A DNA stretch of 64,000 nt, taken from positions 1 through 64,000 of the forward strand of contig DATINJ010000209.1 in the NCBI GenBank assembly GCA_035474375.1, in the 5' to 3' direction. Shown here in pieces: positions 19,059-27,936 of this stretch. The stretch's first letter is position 1. Each line of letters opens with the position of its first letter. The stretch comes from JANNPJ01 sp035474375 (GTDB lineage Bacteria > Actinomycetota > Actinomycetes > Actinomycetales > Kineosporiaceae). The notes beneath the pieces are model-generated. The model had not been told where the DNA came from. It worked only from the letters and a program-made list of their open reading frames with translations, and did not search any database. A program made the translations under genes and the position numbers.

Positions 19059-19238
19059 CGTCGCAGCGTACGGTGACGGATCGCCACTTTCGGGGACGAC
19101 GCGCCCAGTCAGGGCTTTGGTGCAGCACGTTAAGTGACGGCGATCGCCTCCCGCATCCCCACAAGATCGGCAAGACCGGTCACCCCAGCGCTTCCGCCCG
19201 CGCGCGGACGTCACGGTCTCGACGGCCGTCGACCAGCC

Positions 19239-20021
19239 CTAGGGCCTCGTCCAGGGTGGTTCCGTGCGCCCGTCCGGGCGTGGGTCGGGCAGTTGCAGGA
19301 CGGCGAGGGTGGCACGCATCGTCGCCAGGTCGGCGAGGCCGGTCAGATCGGGAAAGAGCTCGTGATCCGTGATCCCCATTGCGTCCAGGTCTCCGAGCGC
19401 TACCGCGGTCTCTTCGGTCGGCAGTAAACATCTGGTCAGAGCGGGGCCATCGGTCAGCCGCTCGACGTATTCCTCCAGGCAGGTGACGGCCGCCCGGCAG
19501 AGCGTAAACCGGCCGCTCTGGTTTCGGAGCCGGTTGTTCGCCACCAGTGGTGCGGCGATGATCTCGACGCCACCGCTGGCCCAGACCGGGTCCTGCAGAT
19601 GCAGCACCCAGACCGCGGCCTGGCCGTGGCCGCCGGGATCGCGCAGCAGGTGCGAGCGGAAGGCGAAGAAGGCTGCCACGTAAGGGCTCATCGACCAGTC
19701 GAGCATTCGGGTGGGTAGTCCGTGGTGCTGGCCGAGCGCCCAGAGCGCGTGTTCGTCCTCGGTGACCGAAGGTGGTACCCCGGCGTCCACACACCCTTGC
19801 CGCCACTGCGCGACCAAGTCGTCCCACAACCGCATCCGCGGTTCCAGCGGGACGCCGTCGAATCGCCGGTCGAACGCCGTGGACAACTTCCAGTCGGCGT
19901 CTCCGGCCCCGCGGAACAGATACTGCCCCCGGCGGAACCGACCGCCCGGGTACAGCTCCAGGAAGAGGTCCCGCTTGAAGGCCACCCAGTTCGGGTAGGA
20001 GATCGTCCGAACGGCGCTCAT
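19239..20021 (-). CDS. FRG-domain protein
   Basis: Contains an FRG domain, named for its conserved Phe-Arg-Gly and common in phage, plasmid and defence-associated proteins; its biochemical role is not established to my knowledge. YLFRGAGDADW (Phe36-Arg37-Gly38) is followed by the signature GQHHGLPTRMLDWSMSPYVA (residues 98-117) and AAFFAF. The C-terminal half (130-260) is less conserved. 260 aa, no signal peptide. Start ATG 20021 overlaps the stop of the upstream ATPase gene (ATGA), so the two are co-translated. The gene is absent, as far as I recall, from this position in related genomes. Confidence 0.85.
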   Translation of the reverse strand: MSAVRTISYPNWVAFKRDLFLELYPGGRFRRGQYLFRGAGDADWKLSTAFDRRFDGVPLEPRMRLWDDLVAQWRQGCVDAGVPPSVTEDEHALWALGQHHGLPTRMLDWSMSPYVAAFFAFRSHLLRDPGGHGQAAVWVLHLQDPVWASGGVEIIAAPLVANNRLRNQSGRFTLCRAAVTCLEEYVERLTDGPALTRCLLPTEETAVALGDLDAMGITDHELFPDLTGLADLATMRATLAVLQLPDPRPDGRTEPPWTRP

Positions 20022-21592
20022 CGTTCGGCGGCCGGTTCCTGCACACCGTTGGCGCTCAGCCCGACGCTGCCGGCCAGGCAGGGGTGCAGGACGTAGGTGT
20101 CGACGTCCGCGGGGAGTTGGAACTCCTCGACGTCGCCGAGCGTGTAGAACGCCTCCCGGCCGTGCGCGTCCACGTAGCCGAGCAGACCGTTCAGCCAGAG
20201 CACCGAGCCGACGTCGGTGGCGCCGTCGAAGTGCGGATTCGCGATCTCACGCAACCCCTCCAGATCGGTTCGGGGGAACCTGACGGCGCCGATCAACCGC
20301 AGGATCGAGCGCATCTCTTCGAGCACGCCGCCGATGTACGACTGGGTGCTGGTGTACAGCTCGGAATAGGTGTGCTTGGCGGCGCCGAGGGGCATCAGAT
20401 CCGAGGACACCTGGTTGGCGCACTGGGCCAGCTGCGAATCACCGAACCGCTTGGCGCACCGGCCGACCACCCGCTTCAGTTCCGGTTCCGGCACCTGGCT
20501 GCGACCATTGCGTTTCTGCCGCAGCACCTCCTCGGCCAGCTCGTTCCCGAGCGAAATGACGTCTCGGGGGATCATCCGGGTGTGCCGGATCAGGTAGTCC
20601 TCGATCCGCTCCCTGATCCCCCATTCGTTCGTCACCGTCGCCAGCCCCAGCCAGTCCCGGAGGGTGACCTCACCGGTGGGTTGCCGCATCCGGAACTCCG
20701 CCGGCAAACGCCGAACCTTGTCCTGTAAAAGGAACAGCAGCGCCGCGCGGTCCCAGCTGAGTACCCGGATATGCGGTTCCTGGTAATAGCGCGGGGCATG
20801 TTCGGAGTGGTAGATGGACGACATCACGATGTCTCGGATCGCGATCACGATATGTAGTCGGCCGCCGAAACGGTGATCCCGAAGCAGTCGCATTACCTGA
20901 TAGAAGAGGCCCTCCTGGCATCTCAGCCAGTACATCGGAGCGTGACTGAACTCCTCGTCTACGGCGTCCAGGTAGAAATAGATCGGTCGGCAATGCGCGA
21001 TCACTTCGCCGAGCAGATCCTCCAGGTCGTCCCAGAGCGGGTCGTCGAGGAACCGGGAGAGCTGATGCGCGGTGTCGTGCTGGTTGATCACCTCCCGGAC
21101 CTGGTTGTAGATCGAGCGCGGTCGCCGGTAGTCACCGAGCAGTCGGTGGTAGTTCTGCTCCAGGTCCTCGCGCTGATGCTCCGGGATCTGTGGCCGCAAC
21201 TCGGCGCGCAGCAGGAGATGCGAGGCGAGGGAGCGGAGGATCGCCCGGGACCAGATCTGCATCCATTTCTCCACCAGCACCTGGCCGGAGAACCACTGGC
21301 AGGCCTTGACGATCACTTCGGTACTGGGTGGGCTCTGTTGCGGCACATCCGCGTAGACCGAGCTCTGCCGGGATTGATGGTCCTGCAGCCGGCGCAGATA
21401 GACGGTCTTGCCGGCGCCGAGCTTGCCGACGATCACCCGGACCATTGAATCGTCGGCCCGGGTGGCCAGCGCGCCATATGACTGGTCCCCGCCGAAATCC
21501 ACAAAGTCACCGATCAGCCGCTCGATCTGGGCTCGCGATCCGTCCGGGTTGCCAAACGGCCCGAGATCGCCGGCCTGATCCTTGGTGGCCAT
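20018..21592 (-). CDS. P-loop ATPase, partner of the FRG protein
   Basis: 524-aa predicted NTPase. Walker A GKLGAGKT is at residues 56-63, and Walker B IYFYLDAVDEE has Asp209 with Asp212-Glu213-Glu214 after it. A sensor-like strand HIVIAIRDIVMSS follows. These features resemble STAND/KAP-like or Sll1717-type ATPases. The middle region is rich in Arg/Tyr (HAPRYYQEPH), and the C-terminal 130 residues could be a winged-helix-like sensor (GYVDAHGREAFYTLGDVEEF). No signal peptide or TM. First gene of a two-gene operon with the FRG gene; 86 bases separate its start from that of the divergent membrane protein. Its role is unknown; a sensor ATPase controlling the FRG protein is an inference. Confidence 0.8.
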   Translation of the reverse strand: MATKDQAGDLGPFGNPDGSRAQIERLIGDFVDFGGDQSYGALATRADDSMVRVIVGKLGAGKTVYLRRLQDHQSRQSSVYADVPQQSPPSTEVIVKACQWFSGQVLVEKWMQIWSRAILRSLASHLLLRAELRPQIPEHQREDLEQNYHRLLGDYRRPRSIYNQVREVINQHDTAHQLSRFLDDPLWDDLEDLLGEVIAHCRPIYFYLDAVDEEFSHAPMYWLRCQEGLFYQVMRLLRDHRFGGRLHIVIAIRDIVMSSIYHSEHAPRYYQEPHIRVLSWDRAALLFLLQDKVRRLPAEFRMRQPTGEVTLRDWLGLATVTNEWGIRERIEDYLIRHTRMIPRDVISLGNELAEEVLRQKRNGRSQVPEPELKRVVGRCAKRFGDSQLAQCANQVSSDLMPLGAAKHTYSELYTSTQSYIGGVLEEMRSILRLIGAVRFPRTDLEGLREIANPHFDGATDVGSVLWLNGLLGYVDAHGREAFYTLGDVEEFQLPADVDTYVLHPCLAGSVGLSANGVQEPAAER

Positions 21593-21678
21593 CTGCGCAG
21601 CTTACAGTTTCTGCTGAATGTTTGAATTGCCCGGCCTGTTCATATTCCTTTCCGCGCTCGCCGACCACAGGAGTACCG

Positions 21679-23145
21679 ATGGCTTCCCGGCAGCTCGATC
21701 CAGCGCCGCGAAACTATCTGCTGTCTCGACGGCGGCGGCTGAGCCGACACCTGCTGGCCCACGGATATCGGTCGTTGCTCGGCGGGACCACCGCTACCGG
21801 TGTCCTGGCCGGGTTCCTGTCGGCGTCCGGGCTGCGCTGGAGCCTGCTTGCCTACATCGCGGTCGCGACCCTTTCGGCGGGGGTCATCCTGCTTGTCCTC
21901 GGCCTGCGCACCAGGCCTCGATACGGGTTGCCGGAACTGCCCCGGTACGAGCTGTCGGCGTTGCTGGGTCGGCGTTCTGCGGCGGAGGGAACCGGAGAGC
22001 CCGAAGCGGTGGAGCAGGTATCGGGCCGCCCTCGGCAATTGAGCCCGGTGCTCACTCCGGGCAGCCCGGCCGCCCGGCGCTCCACGGTTCGCTGCGACGA
22101 CCCGGTCTATGGCGCCGGACTGCGAGTGCTGCTGCCGCCGAGCCAACCACTCGTGGTGATCTCCAGCAATCGGCGTGACGTCGGGCGGGATCACGAACTG
22201 CCGTTGCCGCTGTTCTCCGACCACGGTCGCCGGACCCAGGTCGAGGTGGATCTGCGGCCCTTCGGAATTCCCTTACCGCCCTATGGTTTCGAGCGCGAAC
22301 TGCCGGAAGGCGGGCAGGACGTCGACCACACCCTGGCGGTCAAGGACCTGGTGTTCGTACCGGAGTTGGCGGCTGCGCTGAGCGCCGACGGCCGGCTCGA
22401 CGAGCACCAGGGCGGGCCGGTGATGCTGCCGGAGCACTGCGTCGACCCCGCGTTGCTGGCCGAGCGGGACGTCGTGGTGATCGGTGGACCGGACACCAAC
22501 TTCTGGCACGGTGCCTTGTTCGAGCCGGTGGCCCAGCAGTTCGCCGTTCCCCGCAGCGCCGTCCCGTTGGCCCTGAACCTGCGGGATGTCAGTGCCGGCT
22601 TCCCGGTGTACGGGTCGCGATCGATGTCGGTCGAACTGACCGACCTCGGCACGGTGTTCCGGCATACCCGGGAGGAGCGCGCCGATCTGGACGAGCGGCT
22701 GTACCCGACCTACGGGATGGTGCTGGCCACCAGGAATCCGTTCGCCGCGGCGGTCGGGCGCTCGCATTGGTGTGTCTTCGTCGCCGGCACCCGCAGTCTC
22801 GGTACCAGTGGCGCCGTCCTTGGCCTGGTCCGGATGCTCCGGGAGATGCGGGACGACGCCGACCTGAACTTCTGCTCGCTGGTCCCCAGCACGTCGCCGG
22901 GGGTGAGCGCGCAGGTCTCCGCCGTGCTGTTCCGGGTTGCCGAGGTGGAGCAGGCGATGCTGGTCCGTGGTGGCGAGCTGACCGCACGCCGCCGCCGGAC
23001 CCTGGCCCCGGAGGGCATCGACCCGCACTACAGCGACAGCTACGTGCCGGTCGGCGTCGAATACCTGTCGTACGCCTCGTACTCCGGGACCGATCTGGAG
23101 GCCCGGGATCGACCAGCCCCGGAATGGCGGTTCCTTGCCGAATGA
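21679..23145 (+). CDS. Two-TM protein with large cytosolic domain, unknown function
   Basis: 488 aa, start ATG 21679 with AGGAG (21669-21673) five bases upstream. After a basic N-terminus (LLSRRRRLSRH), two hydrophobic helices occupy about residues 32-50 and 53-76; the remaining 410 residues look soluble and should face the cytoplasm. The domain has Gly-rich loops suggesting a Rossmann-like fold: VVVIGGPDTNFWHG, YGMVLATRNPFAAAVG and CVFVAGTRSLGTSGAV. I do not recognise the family. It is divergent from the FRG/ATPase operon across 86 bases and lies between that operon and hemE, so it probably belongs to the same module. Confidence 0.75.
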   Translation: MASRQLDPAPRNYLLSRRRRLSRHLLAHGYRSLLGGTTATGVLAGFLSASGLRWSLLAYIAVATLSAGVILLVLGLRTRPRYGLPELPRYELSALLGRRSAAEGTGEPEAVEQVSGRPRQLSPVLTPGSPAARRSTVRCDDPVYGAGLRVLLPPSQPLVVISSNRRDVGRDHELPLPLFSDHGRRTQVEVDLRPFGIPLPPYGFERELPEGGQDVDHTLAVKDLVFVPELAAALSADGRLDEHQGGPVMLPEHCVDPALLAERDVVVIGGPDTNFWHGALFEPVAQQFAVPRSAVPLALNLRDVSAGFPVYGSRSMSVELTDLGTVFRHTREERADLDERLYPTYGMVLATRNPFAAAVGRSHWCVFVAGTRSLGTSGAVLGLVRMLREMRDDADLNFCSLVPSTSPGVSAQVSAVLFRVAEVEQAMLVRGGELTARRRRTLAPEGIDPHYSDSYVPVGVEYLSYASYSGTDLEARDRPAPEWRFLAE

Positions 23146-23209
23146 GCCGAAGGAGACGCCGGCGGAGACCGACTACCCGCCCGGCTGCAATGCCTGAGAG
23201 GATCGCCAG

Positions 23210-24298
23210 GTGCCTGTGTCCTCCGCCAAACCGCCGATCGTCGCCACCCCTGATCCCCGCCTGGCGGACGCGCCGCTGCTGCGAGCCTTCCGCAAGGAGC
23301 GGCCAGAGGTCGCCCCGGTCTGGTTCATGCGGCAAGCGGGCCGGTCGCTGCCGGAGTACCGGGCGCTCCGCAAGGGCATCGCGATGCTGGACAGTTGCCG
23401 CCGTCCCGACCTGGTCACCGAGATCACCCTGCAACCGGTGCGCCGGTACGGGGTGGACGCCGCGATCTTCTTCTCCGACATCGTCGTCCCGCTGAAGGCG
23501 GTCGGGGTAGACCTCGACATCGTCGCCGGGGTCGGCCCGGTGATCGCCGAGCCGTTCCGGACCCGGGCGGACCTCGACCGGCTGCCGGAGCTGACCGCTG
23601 CCGACGTCCCAGACATCACCGAGGCGGTCGGCCTGCTGGTCGCCGAGCTCGGCGGCACCCCGCTGATCGGCTTCGCCGGCGCGCCCTTCACCCTCGCCTC
23701 CTACCTGGTCGAGGGTGGCCCGAGCCGCGAGCTGACGAAAACCAAGGCACTGATGTACGGTGACCCGCCGCTGTGGCGGGCGCTGCTGGACCGGCTGGCG
23801 CTGATCTCGGGGGAGTTCCTCCGGGTGCAGGTCGCTGCCGGTGCCAGCGCCGTCCAGCTTTTCGACTCCTGGGTCGGTGCGCTACCGCTGCCGGACTACC
23901 TGGAGTACGTCCAGCCGGCCTCCGCCAAGGTGCTCGAATCCGTCCGCGAACTCGCCCCGGACGTCCCCCGGATCCACTTCGGGGTGGGTACCGGGGAACT
24001 GCTGGTGGCGATGGGCGAGGCCGGCGCGGACGTCGTCGGGGTCGACTTCCGGGTGCCGCTCGACGTCGCGGCCGCCCGGCTCGGTGGCCGGTACGCACTT
24101 CAGGGCAACCTCGACCCGGCGATCTTGCAGGCCGGACCGGACGTCGTCCGGCGCCGCACGATCGAGACGCTGCAGGCCGGTCTCACCGCCCCCGGCCATG
24201 TCTTCAACCTCGGCCACGGCGTGCCTCCAGGCACCGATCCGGACGTGTTGTCCCTGGTCGTCGACACCGTCCACGGCTGGCGTCCCGCTCAGCCGTGA
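23210..24298 (+). CDS. hemE: Uroporphyrinogen decarboxylase
   Basis: Converts uroporphyrinogen III to coproporphyrinogen III in heme synthesis. Conserved active-site parts are present: FMRQAGRSLPEYR (Arg41, Arg45), FFSDIVVP with the catalytic Asp, FTLASYLVEG with the Tyr, and NLGHGVPP with the C-terminal His. The GTG start at 23210 has GAGAGGA seven bases upstream. 362 aa, normal length. A hairpin follows 11 bases after the stop. It leads the heme block whose later steps (hemG, hemQ) follow after one gene on the other strand. Confidence 0.96.
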   Translation: MPVSSAKPPIVATPDPRLADAPLLRAFRKERPEVAPVWFMRQAGRSLPEYRALRKGIAMLDSCRRPDLVTEITLQPVRRYGVDAAIFFSDIVVPLKAVGVDLDIVAGVGPVIAEPFRTRADLDRLPELTAADVPDITEAVGLLVAELGGTPLIGFAGAPFTLASYLVEGGPSRELTKTKALMYGDPPLWRALLDRLALISGEFLRVQVAAGASAVQLFDSWVGALPLPDYLEYVQPASAKVLESVRELAPDVPRIHFGVGTGELLVAMGEAGADVVGVDFRVPLDVAAARLGGRYALQGNLDPAILQAGPDVVRRRTIETLQAGLTAPGHVFNLGHGVPPGTDPDVLSLVVDTVHGWRPAQP

Positions 24299-24626
24299 TC
24301 GGACCTACCCACCCCCGTTCCATCCAGCGGGGGTGACCGGCATGATCATCGGCTGACTATGCGCGAAGTACCTATTCCGCTCGGTGACTAAGTGCTCCCG
24401 CCCAGTCATCGCCGCTAAGTGCTCGCATTCGTAGGCTCGTCGGGGGCGCACCGCCCCTGGGCGGCCGGGCGGCGGTCACCCGGGCACGCGTAACCCGGGT
24501 TCCACGGCGGTGACATCGGTTGCGGTGGTCCTTATGCGTGTTGGTGTGACCCATGGCCGACCAGGGCGGTGGTTGCCAAGTGCGACCCGACCAGCGGGGA
24601 CCCCGACGAACTGGCGAATCCGACGG
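24299..24626. other. Non-coding region between hemE and the DUF4349 gene (convergent)
   Basis: About 330 bases with no supportable gene. It holds the hairpin at 24310-24335, a direct repeat of CTAAGTGCTC (24388-24397 and 24415-24424), and a small ACCCGGG/CCCGGGT stem (24478-24500). Base composition is GC-rich with scattered short inverted repeats. Confidence 0.65.
24310..24335. terminator. Hairpin terminator after hemE
   Basis: CACCCCCG (24310-24317) pairs perfectly with CGGGGGTG (24328-24335) around a 10-base loop, 11 bases after the hemE stop. Confidence 0.6.
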
Positions 24627-25610
24627 TTAAGGCGTTGACGCGGGCGTGGGCGCGGGGTCCGGGGACGCCGGCGCGGAGACCGGCGCGGCGGCCGGCGCGG
24701 AGACCGGCTCGGCGGCCGGGGAGTGCCAGCGGCGGCGCAGCAGGTAGGCCGGAATCCCGATCAGGGCGATCACGACACCCACCGGAAGCACCGCGCCGAG
24801 CACCGTAAGTACCACTGTGGTACTGCTTTTCAGTGCGTCCCAGCCGTTGTCGAAGCCGGCCATGAAGCCTGCCTCGTCGGGCTCCTCGACCACCACGCCG
24901 ATCGAGCGCAGGCTGACGGTGATGGTGGACAGTGCGGCCTTGTCGACCAACGCCCGCTGCCTGGCCTGGATCGACTCCAGGTCGGACTCCCGCCGGGCCA
25001 GTTCCGACTCCAGCAGGACGACGTCCTGCAGCGAGTTTGCCCGCTCCAGCAGGTCCCGGACCCGAGCCACGGACTTGGTCTGAGTGGCCACTCGGCTGTC
25101 CAGATCGACGATTGTGGCGGTGACGTCCTCGGAGGTCGTCGACCGGTTCAGTTCGTGCCCGACCGCAGCGATCTTGTCCAGCGCGTCGTCCATCTTGGGC
25201 TCCGGCACCCGCAGGGTGATCTCCGACGTCTGGTCGGCGTCGTCCTCGGCCGAAGTAGCTGGGAGAGAGGTTGTTTCGCTACTGACTACGCCGCCCAGGA
25301 CCACGGCTGCGGTCCGTACCGTTCGGGCGGCGGCAGCGACATTCTTCACTTCCACCACTACTTCAGCGGTGCGGACCAGGCGGGTTTCCGTCGCGGTCGC
25401 CGCGGCCGCCTTGGCGACATCGGCGGGCTTCGCATCGGCGGGCTGCACATCGGCCTTGTCCGCCGCGGCTTCGTTGGCGGAGAAGGATTGGGGTTGCGAG
25501 GCCGGCATGCTGCCGGCGGAATCGGCCGATCCGTCCCCCCCAGCGCCGCAGCCGGCCAGAAGGCCGCCGAGCAGGAGCACACCGGACAAAGACACCAGTC
25601 GGGTAATCAT
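24627..25610 (-). CDS. DUF4349 lipoprotein
   Basis: Predicted membrane-anchored lipoprotein of unknown function. Signal peptide with lipobox LLAGC (Cys21), an Ala/Asp-rich spacer, and then the DUF4349 core starting near residue 78 (RLVRTAEVVVEVKNV). The core contains a coiled coil around residues 180-225 (RVRDLLERANSLQDVVLLESEL), a C-terminal hydrophobic segment (about 264-290, VVLTVLGAVLPVGVVIALIGI) and a basic stop RRRWH. The tail repeats AEPVSAPAAAPVSAP-like units. Start ATG 25610 with GGAGG (25617-25621) upstream. It lies on the opposite strand between hemE and hemG, a placement shared with other actinobacteria as I recall. Confidence 0.87.
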   Translation of the reverse strand: MITRLVSLSGVLLLGGLLAGCGAGGDGSADSAGSMPASQPQSFSANEAAADKADVQPADAKPADVAKAAAATATETRLVRTAEVVVEVKNVAAAARTVRTAAVVLGGVVSSETTSLPATSAEDDADQTSEITLRVPEPKMDDALDKIAAVGHELNRSTTSEDVTATIVDLDSRVATQTKSVARVRDLLERANSLQDVVLLESELARRESDLESIQARQRALVDKAALSTITVSLRSIGVVVEEPDEAGFMAGFDNGWDALKSSTTVVLTVLGAVLPVGVVIALIGIPAYLLRRRWHSPAAEPVSAPAAAPVSAPASPDPAPTPASTP

Positions 25611-25765
25611 CGTCGACCTCCGTAGCCGTATCCAATGCTCGACCCGCGAGTCGAGACATTGATCGGACCACGAGGAACCGCCTCCGGTTCCATCGAACCT
25701 GGTCAGGAATCCGTAACGAATCGGCCACTGCTTCGTGACCTTTGCCGCAGTGGCACGCTGGCAGT

Positions 25766-27244
25766 GTGACGAAACCAGTGATCGAGGATCAGGGGCCCGA
25801 GCCGAACGCGCGAGTGCGGGTCGTGGTGATCGGCGCCGGGATCTCCGGGTTGGCGGCGGCTTGGCGGCTGAGCCGGACGCCGGGAACCGAGGTGATCGTG
25901 CTGGAAGGCAGCGCGCAGGTCGGCGGCAAACTGCGACTGGGCGAGGTCGGCGGGCTGGCGGTGGACGTCGGTGCCGAATCGGTGCTGGCTCGCCGACCGG
26001 AGGCGGTGGCCCTGATCACCGAGGTTGGGCTCGGCTCCGATCTGGTGCATCCGGTGGCCACGACGCCCCTGGTGCTGGCCCGTGGTGTCCTGCATCCGCT
26101 GCCGACCGGGACCGTGATGGGGGTGCCGAGCAGCTGGGCAACCCTGCCGGGGCTGGCCGGTTTGCTCACCACGGCCGAGGTGGAGCGGGTGGCCGCCGAG
26201 CCGACGATCGACGCTCCGGCACTTCAGGACGACATCGATGTTGGCTCCTGGGTGGCCGGTCGAATGGGTCGCGCCGTCGTCGATCGGCTGGTCGAGTCGC
26301 TGCTCGGTGGCGTCTACGCCGGGCCGGCGGACGGGCTGTCGTTGCAGGCCACGGTGCCGGCCCTGTGGCAACGGGCGAAGCTCGGGGGCGCCCTGCTCGC
26401 CGACCAGGCAGCGGCTCCAGCCCCGCAAATGCCTTCCGGTGGGCCAATTTTCGCCGGACTGCGCGGTGGCGTCGGGCGGCTGGCGGGCACCCTCGCCGAG
26501 CGGCTGACCGCCGACGGAGTGCAGGTCCGGACCGGGGCGACGGTGCGTGGACTGCGCCGGCGGCTGACCGGTTGGCGGCTGGAGATCGGCTCGGCGAGCG
26601 CGCCGGAGTTCCTCGACGCCGACGCTGTCATCCTCGCTGTCCCACCGGCTCCCGCGGCCCGCCTGTTGGCCGCGGACGTGCCGCTGGCCGCCGCCCAACT
26701 GTCCGGGATCGAGACCGCGAGCGTCGCCGTGGTGGCGGCGGCGATCCCGGCCGACCAGCTCACCGGGCTGGCCAGTTCCGGGCTGTTGATCCCGCCGGTG
26801 GAAGGCACCGCGATCAAGGCGGCGACCTTCTCGTCGGCCAAATGGGACTGGATCAGCGGCGCCGATGACCCGCTCGTCGTCCGACTGTCGATGGGTCGAG
26901 CCGGCGAGGAGCTCACCCTGCAGCGAACGGACGAGGAACTCACCGCGCTCGCGCTCGGCGACCTGGCGACCGTGCTCGGTCGCAGCCTGCGCCCGATCGA
27001 CACCCAGGTGGTCCGCTGGGGTGGTGGGTTGCCGCAGTACGCGGTCGGTCACCTGGCCCGGATCGAGCGGTTGCGGTCCGCCGTCGCCGCGGTCGATGGC
27101 CTGGCGATCTGCGGGGCGGTACTGGACGGCGTCGGGGTGGCCGCGTGCGTCGCGGCCGCCGATCGCGCGGTCGCTGACCTGCTGGACAACCTGCGTGCCC
27201 TGAGTGCAACCGGGCGCAGGGCAGGGGAGACAATCAACTCATGA
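25766..27244 (+). CDS. hemG: Protoporphyrinogen/coproporphyrinogen III oxidase
   Basis: FAD enzyme that oxidises coproporphyrinogen III to coproporphyrin III in the actinobacterial coproporphyrin-dependent pathway (also called hemY or cgoX). The dinucleotide fold starts at VVVIGAGISGLAAAWRL (Gly23, Gly25, Gly28), and the glycine-rich C-terminal FAD segment reads AICGAVLDGVGVAACVAA. Starting from GTG 25766 the protein is 492 aa; an in-frame TTG eight codons earlier is less plausible. The stop overlaps the hemQ start (ATGA), so the two are coupled. The assignment of substrate follows from the presence of hemQ. Confidence 0.93.
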   Translation: MTKPVIEDQGPEPNARVRVVVIGAGISGLAAAWRLSRTPGTEVIVLEGSAQVGGKLRLGEVGGLAVDVGAESVLARRPEAVALITEVGLGSDLVHPVATTPLVLARGVLHPLPTGTVMGVPSSWATLPGLAGLLTTAEVERVAAEPTIDAPALQDDIDVGSWVAGRMGRAVVDRLVESLLGGVYAGPADGLSLQATVPALWQRAKLGGALLADQAAAPAPQMPSGGPIFAGLRGGVGRLAGTLAERLTADGVQVRTGATVRGLRRRLTGWRLEIGSASAPEFLDADAVILAVPPAPAARLLAADVPLAAAQLSGIETASVAVVAAAIPADQLTGLASSGLLIPPVEGTAIKAATFSSAKWDWISGADDPLVVRLSMGRAGEELTLQRTDEELTALALGDLATVLGRSLRPIDTQVVRWGGGLPQYAVGHLARIERLRSAVAAVDGLAICGAVLDGVGVAACVAAADRAVADLLDNLRALSATGRRAGETINS

Positions 27245-27936
27245 GTGGCAGCGAAAAGATCAGCGCCCGCGAGATCAACGACACCATCCGGTACACGATG
27301 TGGTCGGTGTTCGCCGCCGACCGGTTGCCGGCCGAGCGGGGCGCGCTGGTAGAGGAAGTAGACGCACTGTTCGCCGACCTCGCCGCCAAGGATCTCGTGG
27401 TCCGTGGCACCTACGACGTCTCCGGGTTACGCGCCGACGCCGACCTGATGGTCTGGTGGCACGGCCCGACCGTGGAGCTGGTGCAGGCCGCCTATCACGG
27501 GCTTCGGCGCACCGAGCTGGGTCGCTATCTGCGCCCGGTCTGGTCCGGGGTCGCGGTGCACCGGCCGGCCGAGTTCAACAAGGGCCATGTGCCGGCCTTC
27601 ATGTCGGGCGAGGAGCCGCGCGCCTACCTGAGCTTGTACCCGTTCGTGCGCAGCTACGAGTGGTACCTGCTGCCGGACGCCGAGCGCCGGAAGATGCTCG
27701 TCGATCACGGGATGGCCGCCCGGGAGTACCCGGACGTGCGCGCCAACACCGTGCCGGCGTTCTCCCTCGGTGACTACGAGTGGCTGCTCGCCTTCGAGGC
27801 CGACGAACTGCACCGGATCGTGGATCTGATGCGCGAGCTGCGGGCAACCGATGCCCGGCGGCACGTCCGGGAGGAGATCCCGTTCTTCACCGGTCCGCGG
27901 GTGGCACTCAGCGAACTGGTCAACGCCCTGGCTTAA
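27241..27936 (+). CDS. hemQ: Coproheme decarboxylase
   Basis: Peroxide-dependent decarboxylation of coproheme to heme b (hemQ/chdC). 231 aa. The actinobacterial catalytic tyrosine is Tyr133 in SLYPFVRSYEWYLLP, with Arg137, and the proximal heme ligand is His156 in MLVDHGMAARE. The WSVF segment near the N-terminus and the C-terminal GDYEWLLAFEADE and FTGPR complete the chlorite dismutase-like fold. Translationally coupled to hemG. The stop overlaps the convergent GNAT gene by four bases, so no terminator separates them. Confidence 0.95.
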   Translation: MSGSEKISAREINDTIRYTMWSVFAADRLPAERGALVEEVDALFADLAAKDLVVRGTYDVSGLRADADLMVWWHGPTVELVQAAYHGLRRTELGRYLRPVWSGVAVHRPAEFNKGHVPAFMSGEEPRAYLSLYPFVRSYEWYLLPDAERRKMLVDHGMAAREYPDVRANTVPAFSLGDYEWLLAFEADELHRIVDLMRELRATDARRHVREEIPFFTGPRVALSELVNALA

